NCBI GenBank assembly: GCA_964343305.1 | Contig: CAYFJO010000638.1 | Coordinates: 1 to 5,357 of the forward strand | DNA length: 5,357 bases | Source of the DNA: CAYFJO01 sp964343305 | GTDB taxonomy: Bacteria > Planctomycetota > Planctomycetia > Pirellulales > Pirellulaceae | Direction of reading: 5' to 3' | In this document: piece by piece, positions 1 to 5,357 of the stretch | Layout of the letters: each line of letters begins with the position of its first letter | How positions within the stretch are numbered: the stretch's first letter is position 1 | Program-made: the position numbers and the translations under genes | Notes under the pieces: model-generated | The model's database searches: none | Seen by the model: only the letters and a program-made list of their open reading frames with translations | What the model was told of the DNA's origin: nothing

Positions 1-377
1 TGATTGCCTGCCCGGCCACCGCCGAGACTCAAGGCCTGATTGGACCCGAACAGATCGCGCTTCTGAAGCCCACCGCGATCCTGGTCAACATCGCCCGCGG
101 CGGCATTGTCGACGAACCGGCGCTGATCGAGTGTCTCACAGAAGGCCGGATCGCCGGGGCCGGGCTGGACGTGACAAGAATTGAGCCGTTGCCGACAGAC
201 GACCCGCTGTGGGATTCGCCCCGCCTAATCCTCACGCCGCACATCGCGGGATGGTCCGGTGACCGGTCGCGGCGCTTGATCGAGTTCTTTTGTGAGAACC
301 TGCGTCGATACAGGTTTGGCGAACCGCTGAAGAACCTGGTCGACCAGTCTCGGGGATACCCGATACCGGGAACCTGA
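1..377 (+). CDS. D-isomer-specific 2-hydroxyacid dehydrogenase, C-terminal part (5' end outside window)
   Basis: This is the last 124 codons (reading from base 3 to the TGA at 375-377) of an NAD(P)-dependent dehydrogenase that interconverts D-2-hydroxy acids and 2-keto acids in the cytoplasm. The fragment covers the end of the Rossmann domain and the return to the catalytic domain. NIARGGIVDE matches the family signature N-x-[STAGC]-R-G and carries the catalytic/substrate Arg (codon 96-98). LDVTRIEPLP aligns with the usual LDVFxxEPLP and keeps the active-site Glu (183-185). LTPHIAGWS carries the catalytic His (240-242). All three catalytic residues known from SerA and D-lactate dehydrogenase are therefore present. 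The aromatic normally after LDV is Thr here. The substrate cannot be told from this half: phosphoglycerate, glyoxylate/hydroxypyruvate and other D-hydroxyacid enzymes share these motifs. The gene converges on the sox operon and is not part of it. Confidence 0.93.
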   Translation, partial: IACPATAETQGLIGPEQIALLKPTAILVNIARGGIVDEPALIECLTEGRIAGAGLDVTRIEPLPTDDPLWDSPRLILTPHIAGWSGDRSRRLIEFFCENLRRYRFGEPLKNLVDQSRGYPIPGT

Positions 378-386
378 TCAGGTCCC
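368..386 (+). terminator. possible hairpin at the end of the dehydrogenase gene
   Basis: A perfect 12-bp palindrome, ACCTGATCAGGT (372-383), includes the TGA stop codon. It is flanked by GGG (368-370) and CCC (384-386), with one bulged A at 371, so the RNA could form a short GC-closed stem. No T-run follows, so it is not a standard intrinsic terminator. It may be a weak pause or 3'-end stabilising structure, or chance. Confidence 0.25.
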
Positions 387-710
387 AGATGCCAGAGGAG
401 GCTTCCGCTGCTTTTGCGTGAGAAACCAACTGACGGTCTGTCAAGGACCGTGGGGCCTGAACACTTGTCGCGTGGACAAAGTGGATGACAGCTTCCAGGC
501 AGAAACGACTACGAGGATTGCATTGGAAGCTGGTCGGCGGAGCGCTGCTCTCCCATCATCTCAACCGTTTTGTGAGAAAGCCATGAAACGACCGAATTTC
601 GGTTCTCAAACTGGCTTGACTGGAGCATCCCACGGCTGGGTGGCGAAGTCGTGCCGAAAGGCCGTCATGCCGTAGGTTTCTCGAATGCGCCGGAATTCGA
701 AGGTTTCTAG
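378..710. other. convergent intergenic region, no supported gene
   Basis: These 333 bases lie between the stop of the plus-strand dehydrogenase and the stop of the minus-strand B3/B4 gene. An open frame runs from a GTG at 418 to 675 (+, 85 codons), but its product resembles no family I know, has no convincing ribosome-binding site and has a composition typical of random translation. I therefore do not call it. Short inverted repeats exist: ACCGAA-T-TTCGGT at 591-603, and TCGAAT (681-686) pairing with ATTCGA (695-700), the latter just past the end of the minus-strand operon. Neither is followed by a T-tract on the relevant strand, so I cannot name a clear terminator, although a convergent region is where terminators are expected. 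Confidence 0.6.
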
Positions 711-1391
711 TCAAATGCGAGACGCAATAGTCTCTGCATTGCCGCCGCAGTAGCGGCCGACTGTTACCGTGGTCTCGGAAAATGCCAAGTCAATTTGCTC
801 ACGTTCATGGGCAGTCGTTGCCTCGATGATGAGCAGCGCGTTGACCGAATATTCCGAGACTTTGCTGAAGTCGGCTTGCAGTGAATTGAGACGGCAAATG
901 ACGCGGTTTTCCGCGTCCACATAGCCGAATTCGCCACGGTTGACCGGCCGGTCCTCGCTGCTGCCCAGTGGCCGGAAACTCTCGTCGCCTCGAAATAGAC
1001 GTAACTCGACTGGGAGCGCAATGCAATCGAGGTCGTGCGCTCCCAGGCTGCATTTCGTTCGCACCGATACCAGGTTGTAGGCATCAACCAGATTGTTCAC
1101 GGCTGGGAGTGTGCCGCGTTTCAAGGCGAACTCCAGCAACTTTTGAGTCGATGGCGGGTGACTGCGCGGCTTGACGCCCACGTCGCGAAGGATTTCGTGT
1201 ACTTTCACGAGTTCGGGGATCGATCGAACCAGCGCGGGGCTGGCGAATTGCGAGCGAATTTTCTCCACTTCGTCATCGATTTGCGATCGCAGTTCGGCAG
1301 TGGCGTCCGTGATTTGCACGTCGCGCAATACGATCGCGCCGGCCCGTAAGCCGAGATCCAAACAGTCCTGTGACACGAGGAAGGTGCTCAT
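711..1391 (-). CDS. stand-alone B3/B4-domain protein (PheRS beta-subunit editing-domain-like, COG3382 type)
   Basis: This 226-residue protein is last in the sox operon. The core (about residues 85-195) has the hallmarks of the B3/B4 domain, which in the beta subunit of phenylalanyl-tRNA synthetase removes Tyr mischarged on tRNA-Phe. These are LPAVNNLVDAYNLVS (about 95-109), GAHDLD (117-122), an ExFRPLG stretch (137-143), GEFGYVDAENRVICR (153-167) and a SEYSVNALLIIEA strand-helix (180-192). The N-terminal 80 residues are a mostly helical segment usual in free-standing members. No aminoacylation or anticodon domain is present, so this is not a synthetase. A role in aminoacyl-tRNA proofreading or small-molecule binding is plausible by homology but unproven. 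I chose ATG 1391-1389 because it overlaps the soxG stop as ATGA, typical of translational coupling. An in-frame upstream start would add seven residues (MYLPRVS) and lie inside soxG. No signal peptide or membrane segment is seen; the protein is probably cytoplasmic. Confidence 0.82.
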   Translation of the reverse strand: MSTFLVSQDCLDLGLRAGAIVLRDVQITDATAELRSQIDDEVEKIRSQFASPALVRSIPELVKVHEILRDVGVKPRSHPPSTQKLLEFALKRGTLPAVNNLVDAYNLVSVRTKCSLGAHDLDCIALPVELRLFRGDESFRPLGSSEDRPVNRGEFGYVDAENRVICRLNSLQADFSKVSEYSVNALLIIEATTAHEREQIDLAFSETTVTVGRYCGGNAETIASRI

Positions 1392-2059
1392 CGAAACTCG
1401 GGGAAGATACAACCAGCGCCGATAACGCTGCCGTCAAGGTCTTCGCAGATCTGAACCAACGTTTCCCACAGGTAAACCGCGTAAGTGTAATCGATCCAGA
1501 AACGACAAGCCCAGGTGTCTCCCACAGGATCGGGCAAGACCCCACAACTGACACCCGCCACGCGCGTCAGGACCAAATGCAGAGGTGGCGTCTCGCGAAA
1601 GTCGACGCCACAGGTCTGCGTCAGAACATCGAGCGCATCCGAACCAATGAGCAAGAACGTGGACTCTTGTCGGACGACTTGAAAAACTTGGCCGTCTTGC
1701 GCAGTAAGTCGAGCCGCCACCGCTGGTACGGTCTCGTTGGAAATGCCGCTTTCCATCAGAAACTCGTCAGCCGCGAGTCGCGCGATCAGCCCACCGTCGG
1801 CAAGGCGTTGCGATTCATAGATTCCGGCTGGTAAGTCGACGCTTTGCTGCGAGAGCCAGTTTTCTGCGTCACGCCCCTTAACCCCAAGTTTCGTGAGGGC
1901 GCTTAGGTCGCAGAGCGCAAGCTTGCTCATCGCCGCTTTCTCTGCTTCAGCGGCTTGGAACTTGATCGCGACCGACATCTCGTTGACAATACGCCACTCC
2001 GGTTGGCGCGCTTCCAACCAAGAGTGAATCGGACTGCGTCTTGTCGGTGTGTCGGACAT
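1388..2059 (-). CDS. soxG: sarcosine oxidase gamma subunit-like protein
   Basis: This 223-residue protein is distantly related to the GcvT/YgfZ fold and is placed directly after soxA, where soxG sits in classical sox operons. Visible family features are the N-terminal RRSPIHSWLE (7-16), KLALCDLSALTKLGVKGRDAENWLSQQ (46-72), which corresponds to the first GcvT-like beta-alpha unit, GGLIARLAADEFLM (89-102), and a C-terminal segment rich in aromatics (about 170-205, GDTWACRFWIDYTYAVYLWETL). In the known heterotetramer gamma contacts alpha and beta and has no cofactor of its own. The length is close to the usual 200 or so residues. The start ATG at 2059 is 9 bp beyond the soxA stop and has only a weak GAG upstream. 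An alternative Met at residue 28 would remove the conserved SPIHSWLE start. The stop TGA overlaps the ATG of the B3/B4 gene. The gamma family is weakly conserved, so the call rests on both sequence and position. Confidence 0.82.
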   Translation of the reverse strand: MSDTPTRRSPIHSWLEARQPEWRIVNEMSVAIKFQAAEAEKAAMSKLALCDLSALTKLGVKGRDAENWLSQQSVDLPAGIYESQRLADGGLIARLAADEFLMESGISNETVPAVAARLTAQDGQVFQVVRQESTFLLIGSDALDVLTQTCGVDFRETPPLHLVLTRVAGVSCGVLPDPVGDTWACRFWIDYTYAVYLWETLVQICEDLDGSVIGAGCIFPEFR

Positions 2060-2068
2060 ACTCGAAGC

Positions 2069-4972
2069 TCACTGCTGGCGCGTGTTTCTAGGATCGTAAA
2101 ACGGCAGCGGTGTTACTTCCGCTTCCACCATGATTCCATCGTCGACGCGGATCTGGACTTTCGTACCGACTGCTACCATGTCCGGTCGGACAAATGCCAT
2201 GGCAATTGGATTGCCGACCGCCGAGCGCGGTCCGATGCTCGTGATTCGTCCGGCAATCTCACCGCCCTCGATAATCAGGTGACATTCCTCAGGCAGCGGA
2301 CCGGTTTGGTCCGGCGGAAAAGCAATGCCAACCAGACGACGCGTGAGCGGCTTCTTCTGAATGACGTCTAAACTGCGTGCCCCGACGAAAAAGGGTTTCT
2401 TTTTGCCGATTGCCCAAGCGACATCCGCTTCGAATGGATTGGTCAATGCATCCGTGTCTTGCCCAACAATGAGATGGCCTTTTTCCAGTCGGAGCAGGCG
2501 TTGTGCTTCGACACCAAATGGTTGAATTGCGAAGCGCTCGCCGGCTTGCATCAGGGACATCCAGACGCGCATCCCGTACGATGCCGGCACATGGATTTCG
2601 TAGCCCAATTCGCCGACGAAACCGACGCGAATCAAAACCACGGGCGCATCGGACACCGTACCTTCGCGTGCTCCCAGATACGAAAAAGCGTCTGGCGACA
2701 GATCGATGTCCGTTAGCTCTTGCAGCAGGTCCCGCGAATTTGGCCCGGCGATGTTCATTGCCGCCAACTGGCCCGTCGCGTTCATAAGTGTCACGTCCAT
2801 GTCAAAGATCAACGCCCACCGCTGCATCTCGCGGTAGAATGCCGCGGCACCACTGCTTGTCGCCGTCACGTAGAAGCGATCGTCAGCCAGTCGCACGACC
2901 ACGCCGTCTTCGATGATCACACCCATCTCGTCGCAGGCCACTCCGTACCGCAATTTGCCGACGGGCTGTTTGGCGAAGCGGCTCGTATAGATGTGTTCGA
3001 GAAATCGCACGGCATCGGGGCCGCAAATCTGCAGTTTGCCAAGTGTGCCGACGTCGATCATTCCCACGTTTTCGCGGACGTTCGTTGCCTCGTCGAAAAT
3101 GCAATCATCGCGGCTCTTACCGTCGACTTTGTAATACTCAGGACGAAGCCACGTACCTGCGTGGATCATCTCGGCACGCGCCTGCACGTGCCAATCGTGA
3201 ATAGGCGTTCGACGCAATGGATGGAATCGCCGTCCCGCGAGATGTCCGATCGGCGCAGGTTGGTAGAACGGCCGTGACGTTGTCGTTCCCGTTTCATCAA
3301 TCGAATTGCCGTTCAATCGTGCCAGGATGCGCACGGCGTTCATGTTCGACAGCTTGCCCTGGCTGGGCCCCATGCCGACCGTTGTGTAGCGCTTGAGCAA
3401 CTCGATATTGTCGTAGCCTTCTTGATGCGCGTTGACAAAGTCGGCCAGGTGCAAATCCTCGTCGAGATCAACGAAGTTCTTTTTTCCCGGATGGTCAAAG
3501 ATCGGGTACGGATCACTGGGCGGCTGCCCTTGATGTACGGGCGAATCGGGAACTTCACCGTCGAAGCGACCGAGGTGCGCGGCAGCAGCAAGTCCGGCGC
3601 GGTGTCCGTCGGCGATCTGCGCTGCCAAATCGAACACGCCATTGACGCGGCCTGCTGCGAACACGCCGTCCGGTAAATTGTCCGGCACGAACTGTTCGGT
3701 GTGATTGGCGTAACGCAGTCGACCACCTGCCTGGTAAATCAACCCACCATTTGGCGCCCAACCAACGCTTACCACAATGCCATCGCAATCAAGCATTGTC
3801 TTCGCAGCAACTCGCGGATTCCCTTCATTATCCAACGGACAAACCACCGCACGTTGAATCCGCATCTTTCCCGCGACAGGAACGGCTTCGTATACGGCGT
3901 GACCGTTGCGGATATCGATCCTTTTCTCTGCGACGCGCTCGCCTAGCTCTGTCGGTTCTCCGTCCGGTCGCAGATCAACGACCGTCGCGACGTCGACACC
4001 CGCATCGTACAGATCGAGTGCTACTCGATAGCCGTCGCCGTTCGCCGTTAAAACTACCGCGCGATCAAACGGCTTAACTGTGTAAAGATGGATCAAACGC
4101 TGGGCGGCTGAGCCAAGCATCACCCCCGGCAGATCGTTGTTTTGAAATACGGCCGGTTGTTCGAAACAGCCCGACGCGACAAGCATGGCTTTGGCGCGCA
4201 GCTTGGTAAGTCGATGCTCGTCAATAAGCGCGGTCCAATGACCACCATACGAACCACTCGCCTGCGTTCCGCTGCGGACTTGCAGATTGTCGAAAGATTC
4301 AATGCGGTCGAGTAATTCTTGCAAATGTTGTCTTGCGGAGGGCTCGCCGGGCCATTGCCACGCAAGACTGCCGCCGAGACGTGGGTGCTCTTCGACAAGC
4401 AGCACTTGCAATCCCTGCTCGGCTGCTGCGATCGCGGCGGCTAATCCCGCCGGTCCAGAACCGACGACCAACAGATCACAAAACGCGTAGTCCTTCGGAG
4501 ACGGAGAGCCAATGTTGGCCGCGTTGATTTTCCCAAGTCCCGCGACTTTGCGCATTTGATTTTCATAGAAGGGAAACAATCGGCGCGGTGTGTGGAATGC
4601 TTTGTAATAAAATCCAACGGGAAGAAACTTGCTGAACCATTCCGTTATTCGCAACCGATCGCGCTCCAGCCCATCGACTGTGTTAACCGCTCGGACATTT
4701 AGCCCTGGTTGGATGGTCAGCAGGTCGCCACGGATGTTTGTGCGCTGCCCGCCCTCCACAATCACGTTCGCATCATGACCGGCCAGGCTATAGATTCCCC
4801 GCGGACGATGATATTTGAAGCTGCGGCCGAGCAGCCGCACGTCGTTTGCCCACAGCGCACTGGAAAGGACATCGCCCGCAAAGCCGCGACACGTCTTGCC
4901 TTCGAAGTAAAACTCAACCATTTGGCTGCGATCGATCCACTCTCCTTCGCGCGGCGGCAATCGTCTATCCAT
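2069..4972 (-). CDS. soxA: sarcosine oxidase alpha subunit-like protein (FAD/NAD-binding plus GcvT-like folate domain)
   Basis: This 967-residue protein matches the usual length and order of heterotetrameric sarcosine oxidase alpha. An N-terminal ferredoxin-like domain (about 10-95, with GRSFKYHRPRG at 49-59) lacks the cysteines of a [2Fe-2S] cluster, as in known SoxA. A Rossmann nucleotide-binding domain follows, with VVGSGPAG (GSGPAG at 171-176) and an acidic end to the second strand (LLVEE, to about 195). A second dinucleotide half runs to about 465. A SoxA-type linker (501-551, ending GMGPSQGKLSNMNAVRILA) comes next, then a GcvT/aminomethyltransferase domain (about 590-960) with VIIEDGVVVRL (685-695), whose Asp689 aligns with the folate-site Asp of GcvT, and GFVGELGYEI (784-793). 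In the known enzyme this domain makes 5,10-methylene-THF from the methylene released by sarcosine oxidation, while alpha carries NAD+. I chose ATG 4972-4970 because GGAGG (4983-4979) lies 6 nt upstream. A start at 4987 would add MRRRS and lack that site. The gene overlaps soxD by 8 bp. Confidence 0.93.
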   Translation of the reverse strand: MDRRLPPREGEWIDRSQMVEFYFEGKTCRGFAGDVLSSALWANDVRLLGRSFKYHRPRGIYSLAGHDANVIVEGGQRTNIRGDLLTIQPGLNVRAVNTVDGLERDRLRITEWFSKFLPVGFYYKAFHTPRRLFPFYENQMRKVAGLGKINAANIGSPSPKDYAFCDLLVVGSGPAGLAAAIAAAEQGLQVLLVEEHPRLGGSLAWQWPGEPSARQHLQELLDRIESFDNLQVRSGTQASGSYGGHWTALIDEHRLTKLRAKAMLVASGCFEQPAVFQNNDLPGVMLGSAAQRLIHLYTVKPFDRAVVLTANGDGYRVALDLYDAGVDVATVVDLRPDGEPTELGERVAEKRIDIRNGHAVYEAVPVAGKMRIQRAVVCPLDNEGNPRVAAKTMLDCDGIVVSVGWAPNGGLIYQAGGRLRYANHTEQFVPDNLPDGVFAAGRVNGVFDLAAQIADGHRAGLAAAAHLGRFDGEVPDSPVHQGQPPSDPYPIFDHPGKKNFVDLDEDLHLADFVNAHQEGYDNIELLKRYTTVGMGPSQGKLSNMNAVRILARLNGNSIDETGTTTSRPFYQPAPIGHLAGRRFHPLRRTPIHDWHVQARAEMIHAGTWLRPEYYKVDGKSRDDCIFDEATNVRENVGMIDVGTLGKLQICGPDAVRFLEHIYTSRFAKQPVGKLRYGVACDEMGVIIEDGVVVRLADDRFYVTATSSGAAAFYREMQRWALIFDMDVTLMNATGQLAAMNIAGPNSRDLLQELTDIDLSPDAFSYLGAREGTVSDAPVVLIRVGFVGELGYEIHVPASYGMRVWMSLMQAGERFAIQPFGVEAQRLLRLEKGHLIVGQDTDALTNPFEADVAWAIGKKKPFFVGARSLDVIQKKPLTRRLVGIAFPPDQTGPLPEECHLIIEGGEIAGRITSIGPRSAVGNPIAMAFVRPDMVAVGTKVQIRVDDGIMVEAEVTPLPFYDPRNTRQQ

Positions 4973-5231
4973 CGATCGCCTCCGCACTGTAGAGATAAGT
5001 CCGGCGAAACTCGTCCGTGCAATTGTCCCGCTCGGCGATGAACCACGTCCCGCTCGCCGTGTGATACCACCACTCTTTTTTCATCCCAGGTTCACCGCTG
5101 CGGTTGAATACGTAATCAGCCCATTGCTCATCCGTCGCCGTGGCCGGATCGGGCATTGCTCGCACCTCGCCGCCGAAGTGAAACTCCTGGATCGGGCGAG
5201 GACCGTTAACTGGGCAATTGATGATTTTCAT
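4965..5231 (-). CDS. soxD: sarcosine oxidase delta subunit-like protein, atypical zinc site
   Basis: This small protein of 88 residues, the usual delta length, is first in the operon and overlaps soxA by 8 bp. Family features are MKIINCPVNGPRPIQEFHFGG at the N-terminus, then MPDPATATDEQWADYVFNRSG (26-46), with the acidic, tryptophan-containing DEQWADYVF core, and KKEWWYHTASGTWFIAERD (51-69). In the classical enzyme delta binds Zn through two Cys of a CPxCG motif, a His and a Cys in a HSGGCRKWF-like segment (from memory of the Stenotrophomonas structure). Here Cys6 and His57 remain, but the second Cys is Asn9 (CPVNG) and the last Cys is absent (HTASGTWF). A normal four-ligand zinc site is therefore unlikely. 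I recall other delta proteins with CPxNG, so this is probably a subfamily rather than decay. The ATG at 5231 keeps the conserved N-terminus. No Shine-Dalgarno site precedes it, and the foot of a REP-like hairpin lies only 4 nt upstream. Confidence 0.88.
   Translation of the reverse strand: MKIINCPVNGPRPIQEFHFGGEVRAMPDPATATDEQWADYVFNRSGEPGMKKEWWYHTASGTWFIAERDNCTDEFRRTYLYSAEAIDG
4979..4983 (-). promoter_or_regulatory. ribosome-binding site of soxA (GGAGG), inside soxD
   Basis: A perfect GGAGG on the minus strand, 6 nt before ATG 4972-4970, sets the soxA start and lies within the last codons of soxD. It is the only strong Shine-Dalgarno site among the five start codons and junctions in the window. 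Ribosomes finishing soxD pass over it, which favours coupled synthesis of delta and alpha. Confidence 0.75.
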
Positions 5232-5235
5232 TTTT

Positions 5236-5260
5236 GTAGGTCACGCTCGCCGAGCGTGAC
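5236..5260 (+). repeat. left REP unit: GTAG plus 21-bp palindrome
   Basis: GTAG (5236-5239) is followed by GTCACGCTCG (5240-5249), a central C (5250) and the exact reverse complement of that half (5251-5260). The transcript or single strand can fold into a stem of up to 10 bp, in practice slightly shorter to allow a loop. The unit ends 4 nt before the soxD ATG on the minus strand, so in soxD mRNA the CTAC foot would sit where a ribosome-binding site is expected. Confidence 0.85.
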
Positions 5261-5300
5261 GTTGTGGCGGTTACAATTCGTATCTTATTGGTGCTTCAAA

Positions 5301-5325
5301 GTCACGCTCGGCGAGCGTGACCTAC
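5301..5325 (-). repeat. right REP unit: inverted copy, palindrome plus CTAC
   Basis: This is an exact reverse complement of the left unit: a 21-bp palindrome at 5301-5321 (centre G at 5311) followed by CTAC (5322-5325). It ends 2 nt before the ATG (5328) of the divergent plus-strand gene. Identity over all 25 bases suggests either recent insertion as a unit or active maintenance of the pair. Confidence 0.85.
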
Positions 5326-5327
5326 TA

Positions 5328-5357
5328 ATGCCCAACCGACGCCGCTCCTTTCTCGCC
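5328..5357 (+). CDS. start of a divergent gene with Tat-like N-terminus (3' end outside window)
   Basis: ATG at 5328 opens ten codons, MPNRRRSFLA, that run to the window edge. R5-R6-S-F-L-A fits the twin-arginine signal consensus (R-R-x followed by two hydrophobic residues), so the product may be exported folded through the Tat system. This kind of opening is frequent in planctomycete exported oxidoreductases, sulfatases and DUF-type proteins, but ten residues do not allow a family to be named. No Shine-Dalgarno sequence precedes it, because the upstream bases belong to the right REP unit. The hydrophobic stretch that should follow lies outside the window, so this start is provisional. Confidence 0.5.
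   Translation, partial: MPNRRRSFLA

Larger units (their letters stand above)
5236..5325. mobile_element. REP doublet (REPIN/BIME-like element) with GTAG tags
   Basis: Two 25-bp units (5236-5260 and 5301-5325) are exact reverse complements, separated by 40 bp. Each unit is a 21-bp perfect palindrome with an odd centre plus a four-base tag at the outer end, GTAG on the left and CTAC on the right. This is the layout of REPINs: two REP hairpins facing each other, with the GTAG tetranucleotide at the foot of each stem that RAYT (TnpA-REP) transposases are known to recognise. The element has no coding capacity, so it would depend on a transposase elsewhere. Beyond the 25 bp the flanks do not pair (T at 5235 against T at 5326; G at 5261 against A at 5300), so the ends are sharp. 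The alternative is a bidirectional operator or terminator pair. Copy number in the genome would decide. Confidence 0.65.

Noticed and set aside
10..98. Sarcosine oxidase SoxA N-terminal domain and others considered as [2Fe-2S] or mobile-element relics elsewhere in the window; here, a truncated gene considered a pseudogene
   Set aside because: The dehydrogenase reading frame is open to the window edge and keeps all catalytic residues, so it is cut by the window, not broken.
418..675. 85-codon plus-strand frame from a GTG in the intergenic region
   Set aside because: No recognisable domain, poor start context and ordinary random-looking composition; kept only as a remark in the intergenic entry.
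681..700. 6-bp inverted repeat TCGAAT/ATTCGA just after the operon end, considered as a terminator
   Set aside because: The stem is AT-rich and short with an 8-nt loop, and no T-run follows on the minus strand.
1370..1834. 154-codon plus-strand open frame opposite soxG
   Set aside because: It is antisense to soxG, with no family similarity and no ribosome-binding site; the tight junctions of the minus-strand genes explain this region.
2720..3277. 185-codon open frame on the plus strand opposite soxA
   Set aside because: It lies wholly antisense to a clearly conserved SoxA domain, and its product is rich in His, Arg and Cys with no recognisable motif; it is a shadow of GC-rich coding sequence.
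5236..5325. CRISPR array
   Set aside because: Only two units, in inverted rather than direct orientation, with no series of spacers.

Overview
The window (5357 bp, moderately GC-rich) looks like chromosomal DNA of a free-living heterotrophic bacterium. It holds a densely packed minus-strand operon of sarcosine-oxidase-type genes, flanked by the 3' end of one plus-strand gene and the first ten codons of another. The last of these starts with a twin-arginine (Tat-like) N-terminus of a kind common in planctomycetes. Weak use of Shine-Dalgarno sites at several starts would also fit that group, but this lineage call is a tentative inference.

Layout. Bases 1-377 (+) are the C-terminal part of a D-isomer-specific 2-hydroxyacid dehydrogenase, with its catalytic Arg, Glu and His all present. 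Bases 378-710 are a convergent intergenic stretch with no gene I can support, only weak hairpins. Bases 711-5231 are a tight minus-strand operon, read right to left: soxD-like (5231-4965), soxA-like (4972-2069), soxG-like (2059-1388), and a stand-alone PheRS-type B3/B4-domain protein (1391-711). Junctions are an 8-bp overlap, a 9-bp gap and a 4-bp ATGA overlap, so one transcript with coupled translation is likely. Bases 5232-5327 separate soxD from a divergent plus-strand gene starting at 5328.

Function. In the known heterotetrameric enzyme, SoxB (FAD plus covalent FMN) oxidises sarcosine. SoxA (NAD+ site plus a GcvT-like folate domain) passes the resulting methylene to tetrahydrofolate, and SoxG and SoxD complete the complex, giving glycine, 5,10-methylene-THF and hydrogen peroxide. 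The cluster here encodes the delta, alpha and gamma subunits, but no beta subunit is in the window. The delta subunit also lacks two of the four zinc ligands of the classical enzyme. Substrate and exact activity are therefore open.

The most striking non-coding structure is at 5236-5325. Two 21-bp palindromes lie in inverted orientation, each carrying an outward GTAG/CTAC tag at the foot of its stem, separated by 40 bp. This is the architecture of a REP doublet (REPIN/BIME) of the type mobilised by RAYT (TnpA-REP) transposases. It fills 90 of the 96 bp between two divergent start codons, exactly where promoters and ribosome-binding sites should be.
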